A stretch of DNA of 51,655 nucleotides from Thermoleophilia bacterium (GCA_025934255.1 JAICYJ010000017.1:1-51655); one strand, 5' to 3'; shown: positions 1-7,945, counted from the stretch's first letter. The notes: a model not told the origin generated them from the letters alone. Program-made: numbers and translations.

Positions 1-276
1 GCGCTCCTCCAGCTCGTCCAGCAGCCGCACGATGTGGCTGCGGTCGTAGCCGAGCGCGTCGGCGATCATCGCCTGCGTCTCGCGCGGGTCCTCCTCCAGC
101 AGCGCCAGCACCGCGAAGTGAAACGCCGAGAGGCCGGTGCCTACGAACGCCGCGTGGGAGCTGTCCTTGGCCGCGAACCCGAGCCGCTTGAGCAGGAACA
201 CATCACTCGACAACAGCTCCTTGGGCGGGCCCGGGAGCTGCCCTGTGGGAAGGCTTTGGGTGTCGGTCACATTCAT
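1..276 (-). CDS. MarR-family transcriptional regulator, 3' end cut by window edge
   Basis: The first 92 codons are visible, beginning at an ATG on the minus strand and still open at base 1. The translation has a hydrophilic N-terminus and then FHFAVLALLEEDPRETQAMI and DRSHIVRLLDELEER. This is the winged-helix core typical of MarR proteins: recognition helix near residues 77-90, just after the ADALGYDRS turn. It is divergent from the drug-exporter gene at 353 with a 76-bp gap that holds an inverted repeat. MarR regulators commonly repress an adjacent exporter, so it probably controls that gene. The C-terminal dimerisation helices lie outside the window. Confidence 0.85.
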   Translation of the reverse strand, partial: MNVTDTQSLPTGQLPGPPKELLSSDVFLLKRLGFAAKDSSHAAFVGTGLSAFHFAVLALLEEDPRETQAMIADALGYDRSHIVRLLDELEER

Positions 277-298
277 CACCACCGAAGTGTAGCGCATC

Positions 299-320
299 CG
301 ATAGTCGATCCGTGCTATCG
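299..320. promoter_or_regulatory. Inverted repeat, candidate MarR operator
   Basis: CGATAG (299-304) and CTATCG (315-320) form a perfect 6-bp inverted repeat with a 10-bp spacer in the gap between the divergent MarR gene and the exporter. Arm length and spacing suit a winged-helix dimer. The role is inferred from position only. Confidence 0.45.
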
Positions 321-352
321 TGGCATTCATCAACGATTTTAGGAGTCAATGA

Positions 353-1840
353 ATGCTGCAGTCATCGATTATCGGAAGCCGGCCGCGTCGCAAGGGGCTT
401 GCCCTGGCAGTGATCGTGGCGGCGCAGTTCATGGTTGTGCTCGACATCGCGATCGTGAACGTCGCCCTGCCCGCGATCAAGGGCGACCTGCACTTCGCCG
501 AGGGAAACCTGCAGTGGGTGATCAGCGCCTACGCGATCCTGTTCGGCGGCGTGCTCCTGCTGGGCGGCCGGCTGGCAGACGTGTTCGGCCGCCGGCGCGT
601 GTTCATGATCGGCCTGGCGGTGTTCTCGATCAGCTCGCTGCTGTGCGGCCTGTCCTGGTCGGAGGGGTCGCTGATCGCGTTTCGCGCGCTGCAGGGGCTG
701 GGCGGGGCGCTGTTCGCGCCGGCCGGTCTCTCGATCCTGATGACCACCTTCGCCGAGGGAGCCGAGCGCAACCGCGCGCTGGGCATCTGGGGCGCAGCGT
801 CCGGCTCGGGTGGAGCGGCGGGCGTGCTGCTGGGCGGCTTCCTCACCTCGTACCTGAACTGGTCGTGGGTGTTCTTCATCAACGTGCCGGTCGGGATCGC
901 CGTGATCGCAGCCGCGCCGCTGGTGCTGGCTGAGAGCCGCGGGCAGGGGCACCGCCACTTCGACGTGGCCGGCGCCACCTCCGTCACGGCAGGTGTGATG
1001 CTGCTCGTATACGCCATGACGCGGGCCACGCAGGAGGGCTGGGGCAGCTTCGCCACCGTCTCGCTGCTGGGCGCGTCGCTCGTGCTGCTGGCCGGCTTCG
1101 TCGCCATCGAGCTGCGCTCGCCGGCCCCGCTGCTGCCGATGCAGATCTTCCGCAACCGGATGCTCTCGGCCGCGAACGCGACGGCTGCTGTGATCGGCGC
1201 GATCGCGTTCTCGGAGTTCTTCCTGCTGACGCTCTACATGCAGCAGGTGCTGGGCTACTCCGCGATCGAGACGGGCGTCGGCTTCGCCGCTGTCACGTTC
1301 ACGATCATCGTGTTCTCGAACGTGGCGCAGACGCTGGTCACGCGGCTGGGCGTGCGCTCGGTGCTCGCCACCGGCCTCACGCTGGACGCGGTCGCGCTGG
1401 TGTGGTTCACGCAGCTGCCGGTCTCGGGTCACTACTTCTGGAACCTGTTCCCGGCGTTCCTGATCAGCGGCGTGGGCCTGGCGCTCTCGTTCGTGCCGGT
1501 GACGATCGCCGGCCTGGCCGGCGTGCACCGCGCGGACGCGGGCATCGCCTCCGGCCTGATCAACACCACCCGCCAAGTGGGCGGTGCCGTCGGCCTGGCG
1601 GCGGTCACCACGATCGCCGCGTCCTACGCGTCCACCGGCGCCGGTGCAACCGGCCTGGCGCGCGCAGCAGCCGTCGACGGCGGGCTCACCCGCGGGTTCC
1701 AGGTCGGGTTCGCCGTCCTGGCCGGCGCGGCGGTGCTCGGCGCCGTGATCTCCGCTGCGATGCTCCGGCCCCGCCCCGAGGGCGCGGTGGTCGAGCCGCT
1801 CATGTCCCCTTCCACAACTCGCCTCGAGGAGGCTGCCTGA
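353..1840 (+). CDS. MFS drug exporter, DHA2 (14-TM, EmrB/QacA-like)
   Basis: A 495-residue polytopic membrane protein of the major facilitator superfamily, expected to export drugs or other small organic molecules by proton antiport. Family signatures are clear: LDIAIVNVALP at residues 30-40 (motif D1 of the 14-TM DHA2 group) and GGRLADVFGRRRVF at 71-84 (motif A, loop 2-3). Length and hydrophobic segments fit 14 helices. I chose the ATG at 353 because AGGAG lies 7 nt upstream; an ATG at 349 is in another frame. The gene is divergent from the MarR gene and overlaps the next small gene by ATGA. Substrate cannot be predicted. Confidence 0.92.
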   Translation: MLQSSIIGSRPRRKGLALAVIVAAQFMVVLDIAIVNVALPAIKGDLHFAEGNLQWVISAYAILFGGVLLLGGRLADVFGRRRVFMIGLAVFSISSLLCGLSWSEGSLIAFRALQGLGGALFAPAGLSILMTTFAEGAERNRALGIWGAASGSGGAAGVLLGGFLTSYLNWSWVFFINVPVGIAVIAAAPLVLAESRGQGHRHFDVAGATSVTAGVMLLVYAMTRATQEGWGSFATVSLLGASLVLLAGFVAIELRSPAPLLPMQIFRNRMLSAANATAAVIGAIAFSEFFLLTLYMQQVLGYSAIETGVGFAAVTFTIIVFSNVAQTLVTRLGVRSVLATGLTLDAVALVWFTQLPVSGHYFWNLFPAFLISGVGLALSFVPVTIAGLAGVHRADAGIASGLINTTRQVGGAVGLAAVTTIAASYASTGAGATGLARAAAVDGGLTRGFQVGFAVLAGAAVLGAVISAAMLRPRPEGAVVEPLMSPSTTRLEEAA

Positions 1841-2070
1841 TGACGATGACGATGCAAACCCCCAGCCGCTTCGAGGCCCAAAACGCCCTGCTCGACCGCA
1901 CGATCGACGACCTGCTGCTGCGCCTCCGTGGGCTGCTGCTGGTGGGCGGCCTGCTGGAGCAGCGGGGCGCATCGGCCGACGAGGTCGAGGTTCATGCGCG
2001 TGAGGCCGACCGCCTGCGGGCGGAGCTCGCCCGCCTGATCGGCGGCGACGGCGCGGGCCTGGCTGCCTGA
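1840..2070 (+). CDS. Small hypothetical protein coupled to the exporter
   Basis: A 76-residue protein whose ATG overlaps the exporter stop (ATGA), with GAGGAGG at 1826-1832 as ribosome site. After a threonine/methionine-rich start it reads as one or two amphipathic helices (DRTIDDLLLRLRGLLLVGGL, then VEVHAREADRLRAELARLI) and could be a coiled coil. There is no signal peptide and no recognised family. Tight coupling suggests it is made with the exporter, but its function is unknown. Confidence 0.65.
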   Translation: MTMTMQTPSRFEAQNALLDRTIDDLLLRLRGLLLVGGLLEQRGASADEVEVHAREADRLRAELARLIGGDGAGLAA

Positions 2071-2082
2071 CGGGACACATCT

Positions 2083-2119
2083 GCGGGCCCGGCGGTGGTC
2101 ACATGCCGCCCGGGCCCGC
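2083..2119 (+). terminator. GC-rich hairpin after the exporter operon
   Basis: GCGGGCCCGG (2083-2092) pairs perfectly with CCGGGCCCGC (2110-2119), starting 13 nt after the small-gene stop. There is no T-tract, as is usual in high-GC actinobacteria, so this is a plausible rather than certain terminator. Confidence 0.5.
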
Positions 2120-2145
2120 GGGTTCTCCGGCACTACGATGCCGCG

Positions 2146-2313
2146 GTGGATCACTTCTACCCGCCCCAGGTCAGCTCCCACTGGTGATCGTTTGACCACG
2201 CCGCCCGTGTGGCGGCCGACCTACGCCGGGCGGCAGGGCCGCCGCAGCTGAAGCGGGGGCGGCCGGTTGGCAGGCTCGCAGCCGTGCGCGCGTGGCTGGC
2301 CTCCTTGGTCTAG
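2146..2313 (+). other. Possible leaderless small ORF with an in-frame TGA
   Basis: TACGAT (2134-2139) stands 6 nt before GTG 2146, the leaderless arrangement seen elsewhere in the window. The frame gives 13 codons (begins VDHFYPPQ), then TGA at 2185-2187, then 41 more sense codons to TAG at 2311-2313. A hairpin (GCCGCC 2200-2205, loop CGTGT, GGCGGC 2211-2216) starts 12 nt after the TGA. It may be a 13-residue peptide, a gene broken by a nonsense mutation, or non-coding. No family was recognised. Confidence 0.25.
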
Positions 2314-2314
2314 C

Positions 2315-2971
2315 TCAATCCAGCAGGTGGATGCCGAGCGCGTCCGCCAGTTGCGGGGCCAGCCCCAGCACCGCGTCGAACTCCATCGACGTGCCCGCGA
2401 GGCCGGCTACGCCCTCGATCGCCTCGAGCCGGCAGCGCCGCAGTTCGGAGTTCGCGAAGCGCGCCTTCGAGAACACGGCGCCGGTCAGGTCGCAGTCATG
2501 GAACCGCACCCAGCTGCCGCTCGCCCCGGTGAAGTCGGCCTCCCGCAGGTTGCACGAGTCGAACGTGACCCGCACCAGCTGGGACAGGCGAAACGCCGAC
2601 AGATCGGCGGCGGCGTTACGCCAGAGGGTGTCGTGGATCCGGGTCTCGGCCCACTGGGCGCCGGTCAGGCGGCCGCCTGACACCCGCACCCGCGTCAGCG
2701 ACCCGCCGCGGATCACCGCGTTCGCGAGGTTCGGCTCGTCCAGCACCGCGTCGGTCAGTTCCAGGTCGGCCAGCGACGCGCCGCTGAGGTCGCAGCTCCA
2801 AAGCCGCGCCTCGTCAATCCGCAACCCTGAGGCCTCCAGGCCGGCCCAGCCGGCCCCGTGCAGCACGACGCCGGCCAGCTCGCGTGGCTCGCGGAGGTCG
2901 GGATCGTCGGCTGAGAGCGCCTCCAGCGATGCCGGCAGCCGTGGCTCGCTGGGAGTGTTCGGCGGGGGCAC
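2315..2971 (-). CDS. Pentapeptide-repeat protein
   Basis: A 218-residue cytoplasmic protein with degenerate A(D/N)LXX pentapeptide repeats through most of its length, for example CDLSGASLADLELTDAVL and CNLREADFTGAS. These should fold as a right-handed quadrilateral beta-helix. The N-terminal 30 residues are acidic and Pro-rich. Some family members mimic DNA and protect gyrase, but most have no known role and nothing here decides. It starts 9 nt after the stop of the sugar-dehydrogenase lipoprotein gene, so the two probably form an operon. Confidence 0.85.
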   Translation of the reverse strand: MPPPNTPSEPRLPASLEALSADDPDLREPRELAGVVLHGAGWAGLEASGLRIDEARLWSCDLSGASLADLELTDAVLDEPNLANAVIRGGSLTRVRVSGGRLTGAQWAETRIHDTLWRNAAADLSAFRLSQLVRVTFDSCNLREADFTGASGSWVRFHDCDLTGAVFSKARFANSELRRCRLEAIEGVAGLAGTSMEFDAVLGLAPQLADALGIHLLD

Positions 2972-2980
2972 GGCGGTAGC

Positions 2981-4102
2981 CTAGGCGGACGGCGCGAAGC
3001 GAAGGACGCGGCCGCCCAGGGTGGTCGCGTACAGCTCGCCGCGCGCGTCCAGGCCGAACGAGGACAGGCCCTCCAGCCTGGGCAGCGCCAGCAGCCGCTG
3101 CGTGCCGCCGCGTGCGGGAAGCGACCAGATCCGGCCGCTGCAGAAGTCGCCGTAGACGTAGCGGCCGCGCAGCGCCGGCACCTCGCTGCCGCGGTAGACG
3201 TAGCCGCCGGTGATCGAGCAGCCTTCGGTGTGCGGGTAGACGGCGACCGGCCACACCAGCCGCGAGCGGTCGATCGGCTGGCGCTTGTAGACCGCGCGGC
3301 CCTCGTAGGCGTTCCACCCCAGGTTCGCGCCGGGCCGCGTCCCGGCCGGCAGGTGGTCGACCTCCTCGTAGCGGTTCTGCCCGACGTCGCCGATCCAGAG
3401 GTCGCCGGTGGCCGGGTCGAACGAGAATCGCCACGGGTTGCGCAAACCGTATGCATACATCTGGGGGCGCGGGTTGGGCTGGGCGACGTCCAGCCGCAGG
3501 ATCTTCCCGAGCAGCGACGCCCGGTTCTGTCCGTTGCCCTCGGGGTCGCCCTCGCTGCCGCCGTCGCCCATGCCCACGTACAGCATGCCGTCGGGGCCGA
3601 ACGCCAGCGCCCCGCCGTTGTGGTTCGCAAACGGCTGGTGCACGGACAGGATCGTCCGCAGGCTGCCGCTGCGGGTGTCCAGCTGGGCGACGTGGGTGTT
3701 CCCGTTCAGGTCGGTGTAGTCGACGTAGGCGAGGCCGTTGCCGGCGTAGCGCGGGCTGAAGACGATCGACAGCAGCCCCTGCTCGGAGCCGTCGGAGACC
3801 TGGCCACGCAGGTCGAGCAGCGGCTTCTTCGCCGGGTGGCCGTCCGTCAGCGCCAGCACGCGACCGGTCTTCTCCACCACCGCCAGCTTCGCGGTGCCGG
3901 GGATCCCCGCCACGTCCACCGGCTGGTCAAGCCCGGTCGCGACGGTCACCAGCCGCACGCCCGCCGCCGGGGGCTGGGACGGCTGTGACGACAGCGCGGA
4001 CGATGCGGGCGGCCCGGACGCGGTCGTGCTCGCGCTCTGCCCCGCGCAGGCGGCGCCGAGCAGCACGATCACGACGCACACGGCTCGCAGGCTGGCAGCC
4101 AC
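2981..4102 (-). CDS. PQQ-type glucose/sorbosone dehydrogenase lipoprotein
   Basis: A 373-residue protein resembling the soluble quinoprotein glucose dehydrogenase / Asd (YliI) six-bladed beta-propeller family. It would oxidise aldose sugars outside the membrane with pyrroloquinoline quinone. Visible family features include GLDQPVDVAGIPG, FANHNGGALAFGPDGMLYVG and RNPWRFSFDPATGDLWIGDVG. The N-terminus is a lipoprotein signal peptide ending near LLGAACAG (Cys about residue 20), so it is probably membrane-anchored. The start is GTG at 4102, 6 nt downstream of a GATACT -10 element, hence probably leaderless. PQQ synthesis genes are not in the window, so cofactor use is inferred from family. Confidence 0.88.
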   Translation of the reverse strand: MAASLRAVCVVIVLLGAACAGQSASTTASGPPASSALSSQPSQPPAAGVRLVTVATGLDQPVDVAGIPGTAKLAVVEKTGRVLALTDGHPAKKPLLDLRGQVSDGSEQGLLSIVFSPRYAGNGLAYVDYTDLNGNTHVAQLDTRSGSLRTILSVHQPFANHNGGALAFGPDGMLYVGMGDGGSEGDPEGNGQNRASLLGKILRLDVAQPNPRPQMYAYGLRNPWRFSFDPATGDLWIGDVGQNRYEEVDHLPAGTRPGANLGWNAYEGRAVYKRQPIDRSRLVWPVAVYPHTEGCSITGGYVYRGSEVPALRGRYVYGDFCSGRIWSLPARGGTQRLLALPRLEGLSSFGLDARGELYATTLGGRVLRFAPSA

Positions 4103-4107
4103 GCCTC

Positions 4108-4125
4108 CAGTATCGCGCGATACTG
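4108..4125. promoter_or_regulatory. 18-bp perfect palindrome, symmetric divergent promoter/operator
   Basis: CAGTATCGCGCGATACTG is perfectly palindromic and fills the 50-bp gap between divergent genes. Each strand carries a GATACT hexamer usable as -10. On the minus strand it lies 6 nt from the GTG at 4102; on the plus strand it lies 28 nt before the ATG at 4153. It may be a two-way promoter, a repressor site, or both. Confidence 0.5.
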
Positions 4126-4152
4126 CCGTGAACCTCTGGACGGGAGCGTGCC

Positions 4153-5100
4153 ATGAGCCTCATGAGCGAGACGATGCAGTCCCAGCCCGAGCAGCTGCGC
4201 GACATGCTGGCGGATACCACCGGCGTCGACGCGGCCGCCGAGCGGCTGCGGGGCCGGCGCCTGTACCTCGTCGGCACGGGCACCAGCTGGCACGCGGCCA
4301 ACATCGGCGCCTGGTTCCTGCGGGCCGCCGGCGTGGACGCGTGGCCGGTGCAGGCGATGGATGCGGTGCTGTACGGCCCGCGCCCGGCCGGCGGCGAGGG
4401 GCTGATCCTGCTCAGCCACAAGGGCACGAAGACCTACACGCTGAAGATGCTGGAGCAGGCCCGGGCGGAGGGCTTGCCGACCGCGGTGATCTCGGGCCAG
4501 GGTGCTCCCGGCGCCGAGATCGAGACCTCGGTGGTGGAGCGCTCGGCCGCGTACACCGCCAGCCACACCGGCGCGATGCTGCGCCTGGCACAGCTGGCGA
4601 CGGCGCTGGGCGCCGACCTTGGCCCGCTGAACGGTGTCCCGGATGCGGTGGCGGAAGTGGTAGAGGGGCCGGCGGTCGGCGTGGTTCCCCCGCGCCGGGC
4701 GATGGAGTTCGTGGGTGCCGGCCCCAACCAGTGGACGGCGGCCGAGGGCGCGCTGAAGGTGAGGGAGACCGCCTACGTCGCGTCCGCGGGGATGGGCGTG
4801 GAGCAGTTCCTGCACGGCCCATCGGTGGCCGTCGGCACTGACGACACGCTGGTCTGCCTGGATGGCGGCGGGCCCGGCCGCGAGCGGCTGTCACAGGTCG
4901 CGAACTCGGCGGAATCCGCCGGCGTGCCGGTGCGGACGATCGCCGCCAACGCGCCGAACGAGCTGCTGTCCGTGTTTCCGCTGACGGCGGTTGTCCAGAA
5001 GATCGCGCTCGAGGCCGCAGAGACGCTGGGCACGAACCCCGACAGCTTCGGCCGAGACGTGCCGGCGCGGGCCCAGGCGCTGGACGGGATCTCGCTCTAA
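4153..5100 (+). CDS. SIS-domain sugar isomerase-like protein (GlmS-type isomerase half)
   Basis: A 315-residue protein with two tandem SIS (sugar isomerase) domains and no glutaminase domain. The first carries LYLVGTGTSWHAANIGAWFL (residues about 36-55) and a phosphosugar-binding segment ILLSHKGTKTYT. The second has VGAGPNQWTAAEGALKVRE and the acidic HGPSVAV region. This resembles the isomerase half of glucosamine-6-phosphate synthase and the archaeal-type AgaS/GlmS-like deaminases. It probably binds a hexosamine phosphate in the cytoplasm; whether it is an isomerase, deaminase or sensor is not visible. It is divergent from the sugar dehydrogenase across the 18-bp palindrome, which suggests shared control. 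Confidence 0.82.
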   Translation: MSLMSETMQSQPEQLRDMLADTTGVDAAAERLRGRRLYLVGTGTSWHAANIGAWFLRAAGVDAWPVQAMDAVLYGPRPAGGEGLILLSHKGTKTYTLKMLEQARAEGLPTAVISGQGAPGAEIETSVVERSAAYTASHTGAMLRLAQLATALGADLGPLNGVPDAVAEVVEGPAVGVVPPRRAMEFVGAGPNQWTAAEGALKVRETAYVASAGMGVEQFLHGPSVAVGTDDTLVCLDGGGPGRERLSQVANSAESAGVPVRTIAANAPNELLSVFPLTAVVQKIALEAAETLGTNPDSFGRDVPARAQALDGISL

Positions 5101-5112
5101 GGAAGGCCGGCG

Positions 5113-5613
5113 CTAGCCGTCCGCCTCGGCCTTCAGCTCCGCGAACAGGCGGTCGAGCTCGGGCACCTCGGCGCGCAGGCTGGGCAGGTTCACCACGATC
5201 CCCTCCTGCGTCGTTCGAGCCAGCACCACGATCGTCTCCTCGTCCGGGGAGGGGTTCTCCTCGCGGTGCGGGACGTACGGCGGCACGTAGACGTAGTCGC
5301 CCGGGCCCGCCTCGATCCGCCGCTCCTCGTCGTTCTCGAGGAACACGAAGACGGGGTGACCGGACACCACGTAGATGCCGGTCTCGGCCTCGCCGTGGTG
5401 GTGGTCACCCGAGATCATCCCCGGCGCGACGATCGCCTTGCCCATCCAGAGCTTGCGCGACCCGTGCCGCTTCCCCGAGATCGCCTCGTACCTGCGCATG
5501 CCCGGGGTCTGCGCCGTGTCCTCGCTCAGCTCGTTGCTGCCGGTGTGGTGCAGCTGCCGGTGCCAGGCGGCGTTGCCGGCCTCGGATCCATGCGGGTGGT
5601 GATCGGTGGCCAC
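5113..5613 (-). CDS. Single-domain cupin protein
   Basis: A 166-residue cytoplasmic protein with one cupin barrel. Motif 1 is around residues 69-85 (GDHHHGEAETGIYVVSG) and offers His and Glu metal ligands. Motif 2 is GDYVYVPPYVPHREENP (about 105-121) with His116. The His-rich N-terminus (DHHPHG) may add a metal site. Substrate is unknown; similar proteins bind small carbonyl compounds or act as simple dioxygenases or isomerases. It converges on the SIS gene with a 12-nt gap and no clear terminator. Confidence 0.8.
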   Translation of the reverse strand: MATDHHPHGSEAGNAAWHRQLHHTGSNELSEDTAQTPGMRRYEAISGKRHGSRKLWMGKAIVAPGMISGDHHHGEAETGIYVVSGHPVFVFLENDEERRIEAGPGDYVYVPPYVPHREENPSPDEETIVVLARTTQEGIVVNLPSLRAEVPELDRLFAELKAEADG

Positions 5614-5709
5614 GTGCGCAGGATAGAACGCGTTACGCCTCGTTGTGCGGCGCGATCGTCGCGCCTATCGTGCCCGGGTCCAGATTCGAAACATGAGGAG
5701 GTGGGCGAG

Positions 5710-6138
5710 ATGCCTGAACGAAACGGAACCGCGGAGTGGCGCGGCGATCTCAAGGCCGGCTCGGGCTCGCTCGTCGTGGGAGACGGCGTGTTCGCAGGCG
5801 CGTACTCGTTCGCGTCACGATTCGAGGAGGGCCCGGGCACGAACCCGGAGGAGCTGATCGCGGCGGCGCACGCAGCCTGCTTCAGCATGGCGCTCGCGAA
5901 CATCCTCAGTCAGGCCGGCCACACGCCCGACCGCGTCTCCACCGCGGCGCGGGTGACGCTGCGCAACATCGACGGCGCGCCCACGCTGGCCCGCGTCGAC
6001 CTGGAGACCACCGGCCAGGTGCCGGGCCTCGACCAGGATGGGTTCCAGGGCTACGCCGACCAGGCCGTCAAAGACTGTCCCGTGTCGCGCGCGCTGGCCG
6101 GGATCCCCGAGATGGTGGTCACCGCGAGGCTCGGCTGA
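5710..6138 (+). CDS. OsmC/Ohr-family peroxiredoxin
   Basis: A 142-residue protein matching the OsmC family of thiol peroxidases that reduce organic hydroperoxides in the cytoplasm. The two redox cysteines are present: Cys57 in AAHAACFSMAL and Cys123 in VKDCPVSRAL. The family glutamate lies in the PEELIAAAHAAC segment. AGGAGGTG at 5696-5703 places the start at ATG 5710. Length is normal for the family. The gene overlaps the convergent exonuclease gene by 20 bp at the 3' end. Confidence 0.92.
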   Translation: MPERNGTAEWRGDLKAGSGSLVVGDGVFAGAYSFASRFEEGPGTNPEELIAAAHAACFSMALANILSQAGHTPDRVSTAARVTLRNIDGAPTLARVDLETTGQVPGLDQDGFQGYADQAVKDCPVSRALAGIPEMVVTARLG

Positions 6139-6979
6139 CGAGCGCCGCCACCCGGCCGGCCAGGGCGTCGTCCACGATGCCGGCCGGCAGCGAGCCGAAC
6201 GCGTCCGTCGGGCCGTCCCAGCGCAGCTCGTCGACGTCGCCGAACAGCGGCGCGTCGGTGCGCAGGGTGGCGATCGTCTTGAACAGCAGGGCCAGCTCCC
6301 GGCGGTCGCCCAGGACGTTGTCGGGAAACTGCTCGATGGCGCCGTGGCTTCGGATCAGCCCGGCCGCGGTCACCGCCCCGATGCCCTTGATCCCGGGATA
6401 GCCGTCGGCCGAATCGCCGACCAGCGCCAGGTAGTCCGGGATGTGCTCGGGCGAGACGCCGAACTTCTCGACCACGCCCGCGGCATCGCGGATCATGCCG
6501 CTTCGGCGATCGACCTGGACGACCCGCTCCCCCGACACGCACTGGGCCAGATCCTTGTCCGGCGTCCAGATGCAGACCTTGTGCACGCTCGCATCCGCTG
6601 CGGCGAGGTGCACGGCCGATGCCATCGCGTCGTCCGCCTCCCGCTCCACCATCGGCCAGACGGCGACACCCATCGCCGCCAGCGCCTGCTCCAGCGGCTC
6701 GAACTGGGCCTTCAGCGCCGGATCGACGCCGGCCCCGGTCTTGTAGCCCGGCCACAGATCGTTTCGAAACGACTCGATCACATGGTCGGTTGCGACGCCG
6801 ATGTGCGTCGCGTCGCCCTCGATCATGCCCAGCACGGTGCCCAGCACGCCGCGGACGGCGGCGAACTGCGGATCCTTCGGCTTGCGTCCCCGCATGCTCC
6901 CGTAAAAGTGGCGGAACAGCTCGTAGGTGCCGTCGATCAGGTGGACGATCACCGGCTGGCGGTCGGGCGCGTCGGGCAT
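6119..6979 (-). CDS. 5'-3' exonuclease / flap endonuclease (PolI N-domain type)
   Basis: A 286-residue stand-alone 5' nuclease like the N-terminal domain of DNA polymerase I, expected to remove RNA primers or flaps. Metal-binding acids are in place: Asp16 (HLIDGTYELFR), Glu114/Asp116/Asp117 (EREADDAMA), Asp141/Asp143 (TPDKDLAQCV) and Asp189/Asp192 in LVGDSADGYPGIKGIG, which leads into the helix-3-turn-helix DNA-binding motif. No polymerase domain follows. Such stand-alone copies occur beside a full polA in many actinobacteria. It ends inside the OsmC gene, tail to tail. Confidence 0.9.
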   Translation of the reverse strand: MPDAPDRQPVIVHLIDGTYELFRHFYGSMRGRKPKDPQFAAVRGVLGTVLGMIEGDATHIGVATDHVIESFRNDLWPGYKTGAGVDPALKAQFEPLEQALAAMGVAVWPMVEREADDAMASAVHLAAADASVHKVCIWTPDKDLAQCVSGERVVQVDRRSGMIRDAAGVVEKFGVSPEHIPDYLALVGDSADGYPGIKGIGAVTAAGLIRSHGAIEQFPDNVLGDRRELALLFKTIATLRTDAPLFGDVDELRWDGPTDAFGSLPAGIVDDALAGRVAALVSRASR

Positions 6980-6999
6980 GCCGACACCCTACTCAGTAC

Positions 7000-7554
7000 T
7001 CAGCCGGGTGCGCGCACGACGGCGTACCGGGCGCAGACCAGGTCGCCGTTGCGCGCCGTCTCGTCCAGTCGCAGCTCGATCCGCCGCGGCAACAGCGGCG
7101 CCCCCGCGCCCAGCGTGACGGGCGCGATCGACACGATCACCTCGTCCAGCAGCCCGGCCTCGCCGAGGCCGGCCAGGTCGCCGCCGCCCACGATCCAGAT
7201 GTTCCGGTCGCCGGCGGCGGCGGCCATCTGCTGATGCACCTCCGTGACGGCTGCGCTCGTGAACTCGATCGGCGCGCCGGGGACGACCTGCAGCTGCCGG
7301 TGGGTGAACACCCACCCGGGGATGTCGTACGGCCACTTCCACTGCTCCGGCGGCTTGTCGGCGAACTCGTGGCCGAGGATCCACTGATACGTCGTCGACC
7401 CCATCGCCAGCGCGCCCACGTGGGCGATGAACGCGCCGTAGTTCATCGGCCCGTCCTCGTCCTGCTCGCGCGTGAACAGCCAGTCCAGCGAGTTGTCCGG
7501 GTCGGCGATGAAACCATCCAGCGTGGTCGCCGTGTAGTACTGCGTGAGGCTCAC
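7000..7554 (-). CDS. Dihydrofolate reductase-family (RibD C-terminal fold) protein
   Basis: A 184-residue NADPH-dependent reductase fold. It begins with YYTATTLDGFIADPDNSLDW, has the nucleotide-binding turn IWIVGGGDLAGLG (about residues 121-133) and ends with the usual beta-hairpin. Proteins of this type are annotated as deaminase/reductases but rarely have a known substrate. It differs from the second RibD-like gene at 15138, which is longer and inside a pathway cluster. It is divergent from the YjbR-like gene with a 49-bp gap. Confidence 0.85.
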   Translation of the reverse strand: MSLTQYYTATTLDGFIADPDNSLDWLFTREQDEDGPMNYGAFIAHVGALAMGSTTYQWILGHEFADKPPEQWKWPYDIPGWVFTHRQLQVVPGAPIEFTSAAVTEVHQQMAAAAGDRNIWIVGGGDLAGLGEAGLLDEVIVSIAPVTLGAGAPLLPRRIELRLDETARNGDLVCARYAVVRAPG

Positions 7555-7603
7555 GAGCCGCTCCTTCCGCGTGACCGCCGATACGATAGGCGAGGTATCT
7601 GCG

Positions 7604-7945
7604 ATGGTGACGGTTGACGACGTGCGATCGGTGCTGGCCGACCTGCCTCGCTCCTACGAGGTGGTCGTGCGCGGCCGCATCAAGTTCCGCGTCGGCCAGA
7701 TCGTCTACGTCGCCTTCTCGAAGGACGAGAGCGAGATCGGCTTCGGCTTCCCCAAGGAGGAGCGGGAGTACCTGGTCGCCAGCGATCCCGAGACGTTCAT
7801 GATGCCCCGCGAGAGCGACCTGCGGTTCCAGTGGGCCGAGGCGCGGATGGCGAAGCTCGAGTTCGAGGAGATGCGCGACCTCGTCATCTACGCGTGGAGC
7901 ATGTGCGTCCCCAAGTACGTCTGGGAGCCCTACGTGGTGCGCTGA
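7604..7945 (+). CDS. MmcQ/YjbR-family protein
   Basis: A 113-residue protein of the MmcQ/YjbR (double-wing DNA-binding-like) family. The segments VRGRIKFRVGQIVYVAFS and EIGFGFPKEEREYL, then MPRESDLRFQWAEARM, match the usual pattern. AGGCGAGG at 7588-7595 supports ATG 7604, 8 nt downstream. Some homologues bind DNA, but the role is unknown. Confidence 0.75.
   Translation: MVTVDDVRSVLADLPRSYEVVVRGRIKFRVGQIVYVAFSKDESEIGFGFPKEEREYLVASDPETFMMPRESDLRFQWAEARMAKLEFEEMRDLVIYAWSMCVPKYVWEPYVVR

Noticed and set aside
362..2080. Long open frame of 572 codons antisense to the MFS exporter
   Set aside because: It is rich in Arg, Pro, His and Gln, with no domain. It mirrors a clearly coding gene and is a by-product of high GC at third codon positions.
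5710..6138. Possible selenocysteine form of OsmC
   Set aside because: Both redox positions are cysteines (Cys57 and Cys123) and there is no in-frame TGA.
7000..7554. Calling this gene folA (true dihydrofolate reductase)
   Set aside because: Its sequence matches the RibD C-terminal subgroup rather than FolA, and it is not near thyA. Only a family-level name is justified.
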